From positions 1,922,001 to 1,986,000 of the forward strand of contig CAVTRI010000001.1 in the NCBI GenBank assembly GCA_963737075.1: 64,000 bases of DNA, given 5' to 3'. Shown here piece after piece: positions 1 to 7,994 of this stretch. Each line of letters begins with the position of its first letter. The stretch's first letter is position 1. The notes beneath the pieces are model-generated. The model did not search any database, had not been told where the DNA came from, and worked only from the letters and a program-made list of their open reading frames with translations. A program made the translations under genes and the position numbers. Origin of the DNA: CAVTRI01 sp963737075. GTDB lineage: Bacteria > Actinomycetota > Acidimicrobiia > Acidimicrobiales > Palsa-688.

Positions 1-1620
1 TTCGCCTTCAAGCGGTCGATCCTGTGCGCGGTGCTGCCGTTGATCAGCGCCCTCCTGGCGATCGGGATCGGCCTGTCGATCATCGGATTCCTCACCCACG
101 GCTTTGCGATCCCGCAGTTCGCCCCCATCCTCGCGGTGCTGATTTCGCTCGGTGTCGGCATCGACTACGCCCTCTTTATCGTCACCCGGCACCGGAGAGG
201 CCTGATGCAGGGCCTGGCCATCGAGGAGTCGGCCGTCCTGGCGCTCAACACTGCCGGGCGGGCCGTCTTCTTCGCCGGCTTGACGGTATGCATCGCCCTG
301 CTGGGCATGTTCGCCCTGCAGGTCAGCTTCCTGTACGGCGTCGCCATCTCGGCGGCCCTGGTCGTTGCCCTGACGATGCTGGCGTCGCTCACGCTGCTGC
401 CGGCGCTGCTCGGGTTCTTCGGCCAAAAGGTTCTCACGAGAAAAGAGCGCCGGAAGCTGACCGAGGAGGGCCCCGATCCGGCCACCATCACGGGGTTCTG
501 GGCTCGCTGGTCGGCGATGGTGCACGACCGCTCGCCCCTCCTGAGCGTGCTGTCCCTGGCGATCATCGTGGTCCTGGCGGTGCCGTTCTTCGGCATGCGC
601 CTCGGGCTACCCGACGCGGGGAACGACCCGTCCAGTCATACGACCCGACAGGCCTACGAGCTGCTCGCGAAAGGGTTCGGACCGGGCTTCAACGGCCCCT
701 TCACGCTCGTCGCCGAGCTTCACAACCCGTCCGACCTCACGCACTTCCAGCAGCTTGTTTCCGACCTTTCGGCCGACCCGGGTGTGGTCTCCGTCACCCC
801 GCCTCGTCCGAACGCGGCCGGCACGACCGCGGTGGCCACGCTTTTCCCCAATTCGGCACCGCAAGACGAGCAGACCGTGAACCTCCTCAACCGCCTGCGC
901 CACACGGAGATCCCCCGTGCGGAGGCGGGCACCAGCCTGGTGGTGCACGTGGGGGGGCTGACAGCAGCCCAGACGGACTTCTCCCACATCCTGTCGTCCA
1001 AGTTCCCGCAGTTCGTGGGTGTCGTGGTGATCCTGGCGTTCCTGCTGCTGACCGCGGTGTTCCGCAGCCTGCTCATCCCGCTCCTGGGGTCGATCATGAA
1101 CCTGCTGTCCATCGGCGCCGCCCTCGGCGTCATGGTGGCCACGTTCCAGTACGGCTGGGGGCAGTCCGTCCTGGGATTCGCCAAACCGGGGCCGATCACC
1201 GTGTTCATCCCCGTCATCATGTTCGCCGTGCTGTTCGGGCTGTCGATGGACTATCAGGTGTTCCTCGTGTCCCGCATGCACGAGGAGTGGGTCAAGACCG
1301 GTGACAACCGCCTGGCCGTCGAGCACGGGCAGGCGGAGACGGGCCGCGTCATCACCGCCGCCGCGCTGATCATGACGTTGGTGTTCGTGTCGTTCATCTT
1401 CGGCGGCCAGATCGTCATCCAGCAGGTCGGCATCGGCTTTTCGGCCGCCATCCTGATCGACGCCTTCATCATCCGGACCGTACTTGTGCCGTCCATCATG
1501 CACGTGTTCGGCAAGGCCAACTGGTGGCTGCCCCGGTGGCTGGACCGCATCCTGCCCCGACTGCACGTGGAGCCGCCCGAATTGGCCGAGCCTCGCGAGC
1601 CGGTCCCGGTCAGCTCCTGA
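1..1620 (+). CDS. MMPL/RND-family membrane transporter, 5' truncated by window edge
   Basis: The reading frame is open back to base 1, so the N-terminus is outside the window and about 539 residues are inside. A first membrane bundle runs to about base 420, followed by a large non-membrane domain (about bases 610-1000) and a second bundle to about base 1550. The proton-relay motif of the MMPL/RND family occurs in both halves, as GVGIDY near base 155 and GLSMDY near base 1240. Family members use the proton gradient to export lipids, siderophores or drugs; the substrate cannot be read from this fragment. Its last 11 bases overlap the end of the convergent MFS gene. The family call is firm, the substrate unknown. 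Confidence 0.9.
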   Translation, partial: FAFKRSILCAVLPLISALLAIGIGLSIIGFLTHGFAIPQFAPILAVLISLGVGIDYALFIVTRHRRGLMQGLAIEESAVLALNTAGRAVFFAGLTVCIALLGMFALQVSFLYGVAISAALVVALTMLASLTLLPALLGFFGQKVLTRKERRKLTEEGPDPATITGFWARWSAMVHDRSPLLSVLSLAIIVVLAVPFFGMRLGLPDAGNDPSSHTTRQAYELLAKGFGPGFNGPFTLVAELHNPSDLTHFQQLVSDLSADPGVVSVTPPRPNAAGTTAVATLFPNSAPQDEQTVNLLNRLRHTEIPRAEAGTSLVVHVGGLTAAQTDFSHILSSKFPQFVGVVVILAFLLLTAVFRSLLIPLLGSIMNLLSIGAALGVMVATFQYGWGQSVLGFAKPGPITVFIPVIMFAVLFGLSMDYQVFLVSRMHEEWVKTGDNRLAVEHGQAETGRVITAAALIMTLVFVSFIFGGQIVIQQVGIGFSAAILIDAFIIRTVLVPSIMHVFGKANWWLPRWLDRILPRLHVEPPELAEPREPVPVSS

Positions 1621-3337
1621 CAGCAGCGGCCGGCAACAGGCCGTCGTCGACGACGCGGCTCCCGCGAGACCACGACGCAACCGCCGCCACCAGGCAGGCG
1701 AGGATGGCGAACAGGAACGCCTCTTGCAGGCCGCTGTGGAACGGCGTCGAGATGAGCGACGGGAAGAAGCTGTGCCCGGTCAGCGCCGCCTGGTTGGACG
1801 GCGACAGGCTGCTCAGGGTCTGTGAGCCGACCAACTGCTGGACCGGGTTGTAGCCGAGGAAGGCCGCGAAGAGGACCGTCACCGGCGGCAGGTGGGCGGC
1901 GTGGCTGGCGGCCTGTGTCGAGACACCATGGGCGGTCAGGCCCTGGTACAGGGCGTGGCTGAGCGTGGCTGACAGCCCGACGATCATGAGACTGAAGAAG
2001 ATCCCCACCGACAGCACCTGGGCGGAGTTCTGAAACGTGGCGCTCATTCCGCCGCCGGCGCCACGGTGCTCGGGGGGCAGGCTGTTCATCACCGCCGCCC
2101 GGTTGGGTGACGCGAACATTCCGTTGCCCAAGCCCATGAGCAGGAGGATGCAAGCGAGCTCCGCATAGTTGAAGTCCACCGGGAGAAGCAGCAGCAACCC
2201 GAACGCCAACCCGGAGGCCAGCATCCCGCCGGTCGCGAACGGCCGCGCCCCGTAGCGGTCCGACAACCATCCCGAGATCGGCCCCGCGATCAGAAAGCCG
2301 GCGCTCAAGGGGACCATGTAGATGCCCGCCCACAGCGGTGTCGACTCGAAGCTGAAGCCGTGCAGTGGCAGCCAGATGCCCTGCAACCAGATGATCATCA
2401 TGAACATCAAGCCGCCCCGCCCGACGGCGGACAGGAACGACGACAGCGTCCCGAACGTGAACGCCCGGATCCGGAACAGCGGCAGGCGGAACATCGGGTT
2501 GGCCACGCGGGTCTCGATGATCATGAACGCGATCAGCAGCACGACTCCGGCGGTCAGCTCGGCGATGACCTTCGGGCTCGTCCAGCCCATGGTGTGGCCG
2601 CCGGCGGGTTCGATGCCGTAGGTGATGCCGATCATGATGAGGATGAGCCCGGCGGCGAAGGTGATGTTGCCCAGCCAGTCGACCGGGGCCCGGTTGCGGA
2701 CGCCACGGTCCTCCAGCTTCAGGTAGGCCCACACGGTTCCGAACAGGCCGAACGGGACCGAGATGAGGAACACCAGGCGCCAGTTGATCGGGGCCAGCAC
2801 GCCGCCCAGGATCAGACCCAGGAACGAGCCGCTGATGCCGGCGATGTTGTTGATGCCGAGGGCCAAACCCCGCTGGTTGACCGGGAAGGCGTCGGTCAGG
2901 ATGGCGGCGGAGTTGGCGACCAGGAAGGCGGCCCCGACGCCCTGCACGATCCGCCCGACGATCAGATACGTGGCCCCGGGCCGCCCGTGCAGCCAGTCGA
3001 TGGTCAGCAGAAGCGAAGCCACGGTGTAGATCACGAAGCCGAGGTTGTACATCCGGACCCGCCCGAACATGTCGCCGAGACGACCGAGGCTGACCACCAG
3101 GACGCTGCTCACGACCAGGAAGCCGAGGATCATCCACAGCAGGAAGAAGCTGTTGCCCGGCTGCAGCGGGTTGAGATGGATGCCCCGGAAGATGTCGGGC
3201 ATCGCGATGAGCATGATGGAGGCGTCGATCGTCGCCAGGAGGACGCCGATCGTGGTGTTGGAAAGCGCTACCCACTTGTAGCTGTCGCCCCGGCCGTCTT
3301 GCAGCGGGGCGGCTTGTTGTCGCTCGACGGTTGTCAC
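1610..3337 (-). CDS. MFS transporter, DHA2 (EmrB/QacA-like, 14-helix) family
   Basis: A 575-residue major facilitator with about 14 hydrophobic segments, the size of drug:proton antiporter family 2. The first helix carries IDASIMLIAMPDI, matching the D-x-(T/S)-I-(V/M)-x-x-A-L-P motif of DHA2 exporters, and the GRLGDMFGRVRMY loop after helix 2 matches MFS motif A. The start is GTG at 3337, followed by a hydrophilic tail of about 25 residues. It converges on the MMPL gene, and both look like efflux pumps. A short palindrome lies 36 bases upstream and could be an operator. The substrate is unknown; export of a toxic compound or lipid is an inference from family. Confidence 0.88.
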   Translation of the reverse strand: MTTVERQQAAPLQDGRGDSYKWVALSNTTIGVLLATIDASIMLIAMPDIFRGIHLNPLQPGNSFFLLWMILGFLVVSSVLVVSLGRLGDMFGRVRMYNLGFVIYTVASLLLTIDWLHGRPGATYLIVGRIVQGVGAAFLVANSAAILTDAFPVNQRGLALGINNIAGISGSFLGLILGGVLAPINWRLVFLISVPFGLFGTVWAYLKLEDRGVRNRAPVDWLGNITFAAGLILIMIGITYGIEPAGGHTMGWTSPKVIAELTAGVVLLIAFMIIETRVANPMFRLPLFRIRAFTFGTLSSFLSAVGRGGLMFMMIIWLQGIWLPLHGFSFESTPLWAGIYMVPLSAGFLIAGPISGWLSDRYGARPFATGGMLASGLAFGLLLLLPVDFNYAELACILLLMGLGNGMFASPNRAAVMNSLPPEHRGAGGGMSATFQNSAQVLSVGIFFSLMIVGLSATLSHALYQGLTAHGVSTQAASHAAHLPPVTVLFAAFLGYNPVQQLVGSQTLSSLSPSNQAALTGHSFFPSLISTPFHSGLQEAFLFAILACLVAAVASWSRGSRVVDDGLLPAAAVRS

Positions 3338-3372
3338 CGCAACGTCACCCGTCGCTCACCTCCGTCGGAACA

Positions 3373-3393
3373 CCTTAGTTTGTTTGCCTAAGG
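3373..3393. promoter_or_regulatory. palindrome CCTTAG-N9-CTAAGG, possible operator of the MFS gene
   Basis: Perfect 6-base arms separated by 9 bases lie 36 bases upstream of the MFS start codon, where a repressor site would be expected. No regulator gene is adjacent, so the cognate factor is unknown. The TTAG...CTAA pattern occurs in several repressor families and does not identify one. Confidence 0.35.
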
Positions 3394-3456
3394 ATCGCGG
3401 GAGGGGATGGCGCAGAGCGCATGGAACCCGTCGTGCCGCGCGTATGGGCACGCGTC

Positions 3457-3594
3457 GCGCCAAGTGCCGCCGGTTGGCGCGATGCGGCGCCCTCACAGCA
3501 TCACGGGGCGCGTTCGCGCATCAGATATGCGGACCGATCGCGCCCGCTGTGAAAGGGGTCACGCTTGCTCGCGCCAAGCCCCGGCAGATGGCGC
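3457..3594. repeat. pair of related hairpins upstream of infA
   Basis: Two copies of a similar element (3457-3480 and 3571-3594), 114 bases apart. Each begins GCGCCAAG and ends TGGCGCGAT, and each can fold (GCGCCAA with TTGGCGC in the first, GCGCCA with TGGCGC in the second). They may be REP-like, or may be leader structures controlling infA. No function can be assigned. Confidence 0.4.
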
Positions 3595-3731
3595 GATCCG
3601 GCCGATCCCCCCGATAGGCGGCGATGGCCTGGGTAAGCCTGTAGTGACCGGCTAGGGTCCGGGGAACAAGCGGCTCGGCGTAAGTGTTCATCGAGGGGCG
3701 CCAAGACGCGCCATATGAGAGGAGAATCACC

Positions 3732-3956
3732 CTGCCCAAGGGGAAAGAAGATGCAATCGTGCTGGAAGGCACGGTGAGCGAGGCCCTGAAGAACGCGATG
3801 TTCAAAGTGGAGTTGGCCAACGGGCATGAGGTCCTTGCCCACAACTCCGGCAAGATGCGCATGAATCGGATCCGGGTGCTCCCGGGCGACAAGGTCCAGG
3901 TCGAGATCAGTCCCTACGACCTCACCCGCGGCCGGATCACGTACCGGTACAAGTAG
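3732..3956 (+). CDS. infA: translation initiation factor IF-1
   Basis: A 74-residue S1/OB-fold protein that binds the ribosomal A site during initiation. The core HEVLAHNSGKMRMNRIRVLP and the ending SPYDLTRGRITYRYK are diagnostic for IF-1, and the length is normal for the family. The only start giving a normal N-terminus (LPKGKEDAIVLEGTV) is CTG at 3732, placed 7 bases after AGGAG. The upstream in-frame ATG at 3684 would add 16 residues unlike any IF-1 I know and has no ribosome-binding site. A CTG start on an initiation-factor gene is noteworthy because rare starts on such genes can serve autoregulation, as known for infC; that function here is inference. No ribosomal-protein genes are adjacent. 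Confidence 0.93.
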   Translation: MPKGKEDAIVLEGTVSEALKNAMFKVELANGHEVLAHNSGKMRMNRIRVLPGDKVQVEISPYDLTRGRITYRYK

Positions 3957-3995
3957 GCGGTACCGGTCGGCGCCGGACGTCAGGGGCCAGCAGGC

Positions 3996-4298
3996 TCACT
4001 CGTCGAGCGCCAGCAGGCCGTTTGCGGCGGCCAACGCGGTGGCAGCGCGGACAACCTCTTCATAGACCGCTGTCAAATGGCGCTCAACCGCCGCGGGTTC
4101 GAGCGCCAACGGGGGCGAGCCCAGCGAGCGGACGACCACGAACGGGTCCGGGCTGGGTTGGATTTGCGCCGGCGGAACCACTTCAGTCTGCTCACTGTCA
4201 GCTGACGCGCCGTTGACGTCGACGGTTCGGGCTGGCAAGCCCCAGAACCGGGCGTCCGACTGCCGCCGCTGGCCGCCACCTCTTCTCCTCTTCGTCAT
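3996..4298 (-). CDS. small hypothetical protein downstream of the SNF2 helicase
   Basis: A 100-residue protein of unknown function. It begins with a basic tail (MTKRRRGGGQRRQ), has a proline-rich middle and ends in a predicted helix rich in alanine and acidic residues (ERHLTAVYEEVVRAATALAA). No membrane segment, cysteine cluster or known motif was seen. The ATG at 4298 is chosen because it is overlapped (ATGA) by the stop of a 22-codon mini-ORF that links it to the upstream helicase gene with no other gap. It is therefore almost certainly co-translated with the helicase and may be an accessory of it, but that is only context. Confidence 0.65.
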   Translation of the reverse strand: MTKRRRGGGQRRQSDARFWGLPARTVDVNGASADSEQTEVVPPAQIQPSPDPFVVVRSLGSPPLALEPAAVERHLTAVYEEVVRAATALAAANGLLALDE

Positions 4299-4363
4299 CG
4301 GCGCACCCTCCACGGAAGGTTGCCCCGCTCTGTGCCGATCGGTTCGCTCCCGAGGTCGCTCAC
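4295..4363 (-). repeat. RTGA relay module D: 22-codon mini-cistron with hairpin (single copy)
   Basis: This fills the whole gap between the helicase stop (4362-4360) and the next start (4298-4296). The mini-ORF starts with the GTG that overlaps the helicase TGA (GTGA) and ends with a TGA that overlaps the downstream ATG (ATGA). It shares the head TGAGCGACCTCGGGAGCGAA with modules A, B and C (one base differs) and reads SDLGSEP near its start. The 3' half can fold imperfectly (GGGGCAACCTTCC with GGAGGGTGCGCC). The distance from the T of the stop to the A of the start is 64 bases, as at the other single or final units. Confidence 0.75.
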
Positions 4364-7300
4364 GCGGCCTCCTCTTCGGAGGTGTCGCCCGTCGGTTCGT
4401 CCTCGACGAGCTCCTCAGGCTTGAGCCCGAGGGCGACACGCAGCTGGTCGGCGTCGAGATCACCGAGCGAGCTGCGGGCCGGCAGCACCATGCCTGCGAC
4501 CCGGCGCTTGCCAGACACGATCTCTTCCACCCGCTCGTCGACGGTGCCCGGGCAGACCAACCGGTGGCTGAGGACCGTTGAGGTCTGCCCGATCCGCCAC
4601 GCCCGGTCCCGGGCCTGGTCTTCGACCGCTGGGTTCCACCAACGGTCGTAGAGGACCACGTGATTGGCGGCGGTCAGGTTCAGCCCCGAGCCGCCAGCCT
4701 TGATCGACAACACGAGTACGGCCGGTCCTGGCCGACTCTGGAACTCTTCGATCAGTCGGTCGCGGGTGCCGCGGGCCAGGCCACCGTGGTAACAGCCGAC
4801 CGTTTCGCCCAACCGGTGGCTGAGATGCTTGGCCAGACGCTCCCCCCAGCGGGCGAAGTGCGTGAAGACCAGCAGCTTCTCTCCTGCTGCGAACACGTCG
4901 TCGACGATCTCCTCCAGCCGGGTCAGCTTGCCGGAGCGGCCTTCGAGGCCGGCTTCGTCGTCGCGCACGTAGGCGGCCGGATGGTCACATATCTGTTTCA
5001 GGGCGGTGATGGCAGCGAGTACCTGGCCCTTGCGGGCGTTGGTGTCCTCAGCCAAGCCACTGTCGAGCAGCCGGTCGACAACCGCCTGGTAGAGGCCGAT
5101 CTGCTCGGCGGTCATCGCGCAATGGTCGAGCTTGTCCACCTTGTCGGGCAGCTCGGCCGCAATGTCCGGCTCGTTCTTGGTGCGCCGGAAAATGAGCAGC
5201 CCGTTGAGCGCCCGCAGCGCGCCCTCCGGGCCGCCGGTGCCTCTCCCCGCCCCGTCGTCGTCTCGCGAGAGATGCTCGATGAACGCGTTACGGGGCCCGA
5301 CCAGACCGGGGTTCGTGAAGTCGAGGATGGCCCACAGGTCGCCGAGGCCGTTCTCGACCGGAGTGCCGGTAAGGGCCAGCCGCCGCCGGGCGGGCAGGCG
5401 CCGAAGCGTCTGCGCGGTATCGCTGTTGGCGTTCTTGATCGCCTGGGCCTCGTCGACCACGATCCGGCGCCAATCGACGGCTGCGAGGTCCTCGACGTCG
5501 CGGACCGCGGTGGCGTATGTCGTGAGCACCATGTCGGCTCTTGATGCCATCTGAGCAACGCGATCGCCTCCGGCCCGCCCGGGACCGTGGTGCACGGCCA
5601 CCCGCAGCCCCGGTGTGAAGCGTTCCGACTCCTCCGCCCAGTTGGTCAGCACTGCGGGAGGAACGATCACCAAAGCGGAACCATGCCCACGGTCGATTTC
5701 CAGGTGGGCGAGCACGGTTGGGGTCTTGCCGAGCCCCATGTCCATAGCCAGGCAGCCGCCCAGGTCGGCCCGGTCGAGGAAGGCCAGCCACCCGGCCGCC
5801 TCGGCCTGGTAGCTGCGCAAATGGCCGACGAAACCCTCCGGCGCCTCGATCGGACCGGGCGGGTGAAGGCTGACCCCCCGCAGCAGGTCGGCCGCCCAGC
5901 CGCTGCCCTCGACCAATACCGGCCCACCGAACGGGGAACCTTCCAGTCCCACCGCGTGTCGCAGCACGGCCGAACCGGATAGCTGGGTGATCGAAGACCG
6001 CTCCGCCAGCGCGGCGGCCGCGGCGACCAGGTCGGCCCGGTCGATGTGGACCCACCGTCCGCGGACCTGGACCAGTGGACGCGCCTCGGCGCTCAACTTG
6101 GCGATGTCGGCAGCGTCGAGCTCGAGATCGTCGAAAACGACCGACCAGCGCACATTCGCCAGCTGTTGCACGCCAACCTGGGACTTCCCACCGAGGGCTT
6201 CGGTGAACATCCGCAGACGAGGCTCCGGCCGCGACCGGGACGCCATCGGCAGCAGCACGTCAAACCCTGCCGCTTGCAGGGCCGGCCCTATGCGGAACAT
6301 CAGATCGGCCGCCTCGTCACCGTCGAGAACGACCTGGCCACGGCGTGTGCTCGGGCGCCGCAGCGCGGGCAGAAGCCGCTCCAGTCGGCGGAGCGCCGCC
6401 TCCACCTGCTGCGACTTCGCCCCCGAACCGACCACCATCGCGTGCTCGACCGGCAGCGGGTGCTTGTCCACTCCCGTCGCCTCGACCGAGAGCCGCCACC
6501 CGCCGTCGTCGCTCGGCGGGTCGAGGCGGACGGTGAGGCCGATCCGCGAGCTCATCGTCACCGGTGACGCCCACCGCTTCAAATCCTCGGCCACCCGGAC
6601 CGCGGGATCGTGCTCGGCCGGGAACGCCCGTCCGTCCAGCGATGCCAGCACCGCCTCGCCGATCTCGGAACGAGACGCCGGCTGAGGCGGGACGGCAGGG
6701 GCGACGAGCCGGGCCGCGCCGGCGCGTCCAATGGCGTCCACCACCGCGGTCAGCACCGACCGGCACACGCCATCTGGCTGGGGAGCGGTCTGCAGGGCGA
6801 CGACCGAACCCGGCATGCGGCTCACCAGACCCTGCATCCGGTCCCGGGCCACGAGCACGGGCGCCCAGCGGACGCGCTGACGAGACACGTTGTGGCGCGC
6901 CGCTTTTGGCGCCTGCGGGCCCGGTGGGGCCGCCGGCTTGGCGTTGGCAGACGGAGCCCCCGAGCTTCGCAGCACCGGAACCACCCGGCCTTGGGCGGCC
7001 AGCTCCGTACCCCACACCGCGATCTCGCCCAGCCACCGAAGGCTGGCGCCGAGGTCGGCCCGCACCTGGCCAGCGCCGATGGCGACCAGCCAGCCCAACG
7101 TCTGGGCAAACGGGGCCGAGCGGGCTTCAGCCGCGGGGCGACCGGGCACGGGCACGGGCGCGTGTCGTTCCCAGGCGACGAGCCCCGCATCAGCCTCACG
7201 CAGCATGCCTTCGAGCACCGCGCCATCTACGGGCTCGGCCCCAGGAGCGCCCGCCCACACGACGACGCGTCCGTCGGCCCAGGAGCCCTGCAGCGCCGGG

Positions 7301-7674
7301 GGCCCCGCCTCAACGACCCCCCCGGCCGGCGCGCTTGCCGTTTCGTCAGCGTCTGCGGAGCCGTTGACAGACGTCGGGACGCGCGCCAGGGGGACGATCT
7401 GCTCGCCGGTGAGACGGGCAAGGGCGGCGTCCAGTCGGTCCCGCTCTTCGGCGAGATCGGCGAGGACCTGGTCGCGCTCTTCGCCCGGGACGCGCGCCGT
7501 AGCGCCGACGGCCTCGTCGGTTTCGAAGATCAGCCGCCGCAGCGCGGCCGCCCAGCCGGGCCGGTCGGCTTCAAGCAACGCCAGTTCGGTGGCCGTCGAC
7601 CAGCCTGCGGCCTCTGCGGTCACCGCGGCCTCAAACGTGATGCGGTCCAGGTTCCGTCTCCATCTCGATGTCAA
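4360..7674 (-). CDS. SNF2/SWI2-family DEAD-like helicase
   Basis: A 1104-residue superfamily 2 ATPase. The first roughly 600 residues are a poorly conserved N-terminal region, as in actinobacterial SNF2 proteins. The helicase core follows: Walker A DMGLGKT at about residue 645, DEAQ Walker B at about 741, the LTGTPVENGL motif, and the C-terminal helicase domain ending in QARDRAWRIGQ at about 1010. Such proteins remodel nucleic-acid protein complexes in the cytoplasm and are linked to transcription or repair; bacterial targets are mostly unknown. The start is TTG at 7674, since no in-frame ATG or GTG gives a better N-terminus. A relay module couples it to the 100-residue gene downstream. In other actinobacteria a SWIM zinc-finger gene is often the partner; none is seen here. 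Confidence 0.9.
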   Translation of the reverse strand: MTSRWRRNLDRITFEAAVTAEAAGWSTATELALLEADRPGWAAALRRLIFETDEAVGATARVPGEERDQVLADLAEERDRLDAALARLTGEQIVPLARVPTSVNGSADADETASAPAGGVVEAGPPALQGSWADGRVVVWAGAPGAEPVDGAVLEGMLREADAGLVAWERHAPVPVPGRPAAEARSAPFAQTLGWLVAIGAGQVRADLGASLRWLGEIAVWGTELAAQGRVVPVLRSSGAPSANAKPAAPPGPQAPKAARHNVSRQRVRWAPVLVARDRMQGLVSRMPGSVVALQTAPQPDGVCRSVLTAVVDAIGRAGAARLVAPAVPPQPASRSEIGEAVLASLDGRAFPAEHDPAVRVAEDLKRWASPVTMSSRIGLTVRLDPPSDDGGWRLSVEATGVDKHPLPVEHAMVVGSGAKSQQVEAALRRLERLLPALRRPSTRRGQVVLDGDEAADLMFRIGPALQAAGFDVLLPMASRSRPEPRLRMFTEALGGKSQVGVQQLANVRWSVVFDDLELDAADIAKLSAEARPLVQVRGRWVHIDRADLVAAAAALAERSSITQLSGSAVLRHAVGLEGSPFGGPVLVEGSGWAADLLRGVSLHPPGPIEAPEGFVGHLRSYQAEAAGWLAFLDRADLGGCLAMDMGLGKTPTVLAHLEIDRGHGSALVIVPPAVLTNWAEESERFTPGLRVAVHHGPGRAGGDRVAQMASRADMVLTTYATAVRDVEDLAAVDWRRIVVDEAQAIKNANSDTAQTLRRLPARRRLALTGTPVENGLGDLWAILDFTNPGLVGPRNAFIEHLSRDDDGAGRGTGGPEGALRALNGLLIFRRTKNEPDIAAELPDKVDKLDHCAMTAEQIGLYQAVVDRLLDSGLAEDTNARKGQVLAAITALKQICDHPAAYVRDDEAGLEGRSGKLTRLEEIVDDVFAAGEKLLVFTHFARWGERLAKHLSHRLGETVGCYHGGLARGTRDRLIEEFQSRPGPAVLVLSIKAGGSGLNLTAANHVVLYDRWWNPAVEDQARDRAWRIGQTSTVLSHRLVCPGTVDERVEEIVSGKRRVAGMVLPARSSLGDLDADQLRVALGLKPEELVEDEPTGDTSEEEAA

Positions 7675-7994
7675 GTGGTGCGCCCGCGGGCCTCGCTTCC
7701 GCGAACCCTCAACTCCCGCTGCCGTCGCACCATCGCGGGGTGTACCGCCCTGTCACGGGTGTTCCCCGTGTTGTCAACCTTTCCGGCCTCACTTCCATTC
7801 CAGCCCCGCCACCGTGGCCGCCGGCCTCTCACCCGGCCACCCGTGGCAAACCCGCTGCGCCGCGCACCCGATGGGTGTGCTGCCGACCGCTTCGGCGCCC
7901 CTACCCGGTGTCGACGTCTCTTAAACGGTAGCGCGAATCGCGTGACGACGGGTGGACCCCCACAATGAAGGGAGCAAAAGGACCCGTCTCGGTC
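7675..7994. other. 320-base intergenic region, helicase to acyl-CoA dehydrogenase
   Basis: Short open frames occur here, but none looks like a protein. The stretch must hold the promoter of the minus-strand helicase gene and the 3' end of the acyl-CoA dehydrogenase transcript. A short CGCG-AAT-CGCG stem sits near 7930, too weak to call a terminator. I see nothing else that can be supported. Confidence 0.5.

Larger units (their letters stand above)
3338..3731. other. 394-base intergenic region between the MFS gene and infA
   Basis: No convincing coding sequence is present. The stretch holds a palindrome near the MFS start (3373-3393), two related hairpins (3457-3480 and 3571-3594), and the leader and ribosome-binding site of infA (AGGAG at 3720-3724). 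Promoters for the divergent genes must lie here, but I could not place a clear -35/-10 pair. Confidence 0.6.

Noticed and set aside
1254..3275. Long open frame on the minus strand (673 codons) overlapping the MFS gene
   Set aside because: It is a shadow in another frame: no recognisable motif, arginine/proline/histidine-rich composition typical of GC-rich out-of-frame reading.
3373..3393. Iron-box (IdeR/DtxR) reading of the TTAG...CTAA palindrome
   Set aside because: The centre lacks the conserved bases and the length is 17 rather than 19; no iron gene is adjacent.
3400..3700. tRNA or small structured RNA in the infA upstream region
   Set aside because: No cloverleaf or conserved tRNA loops could be found; only two simple hairpins.
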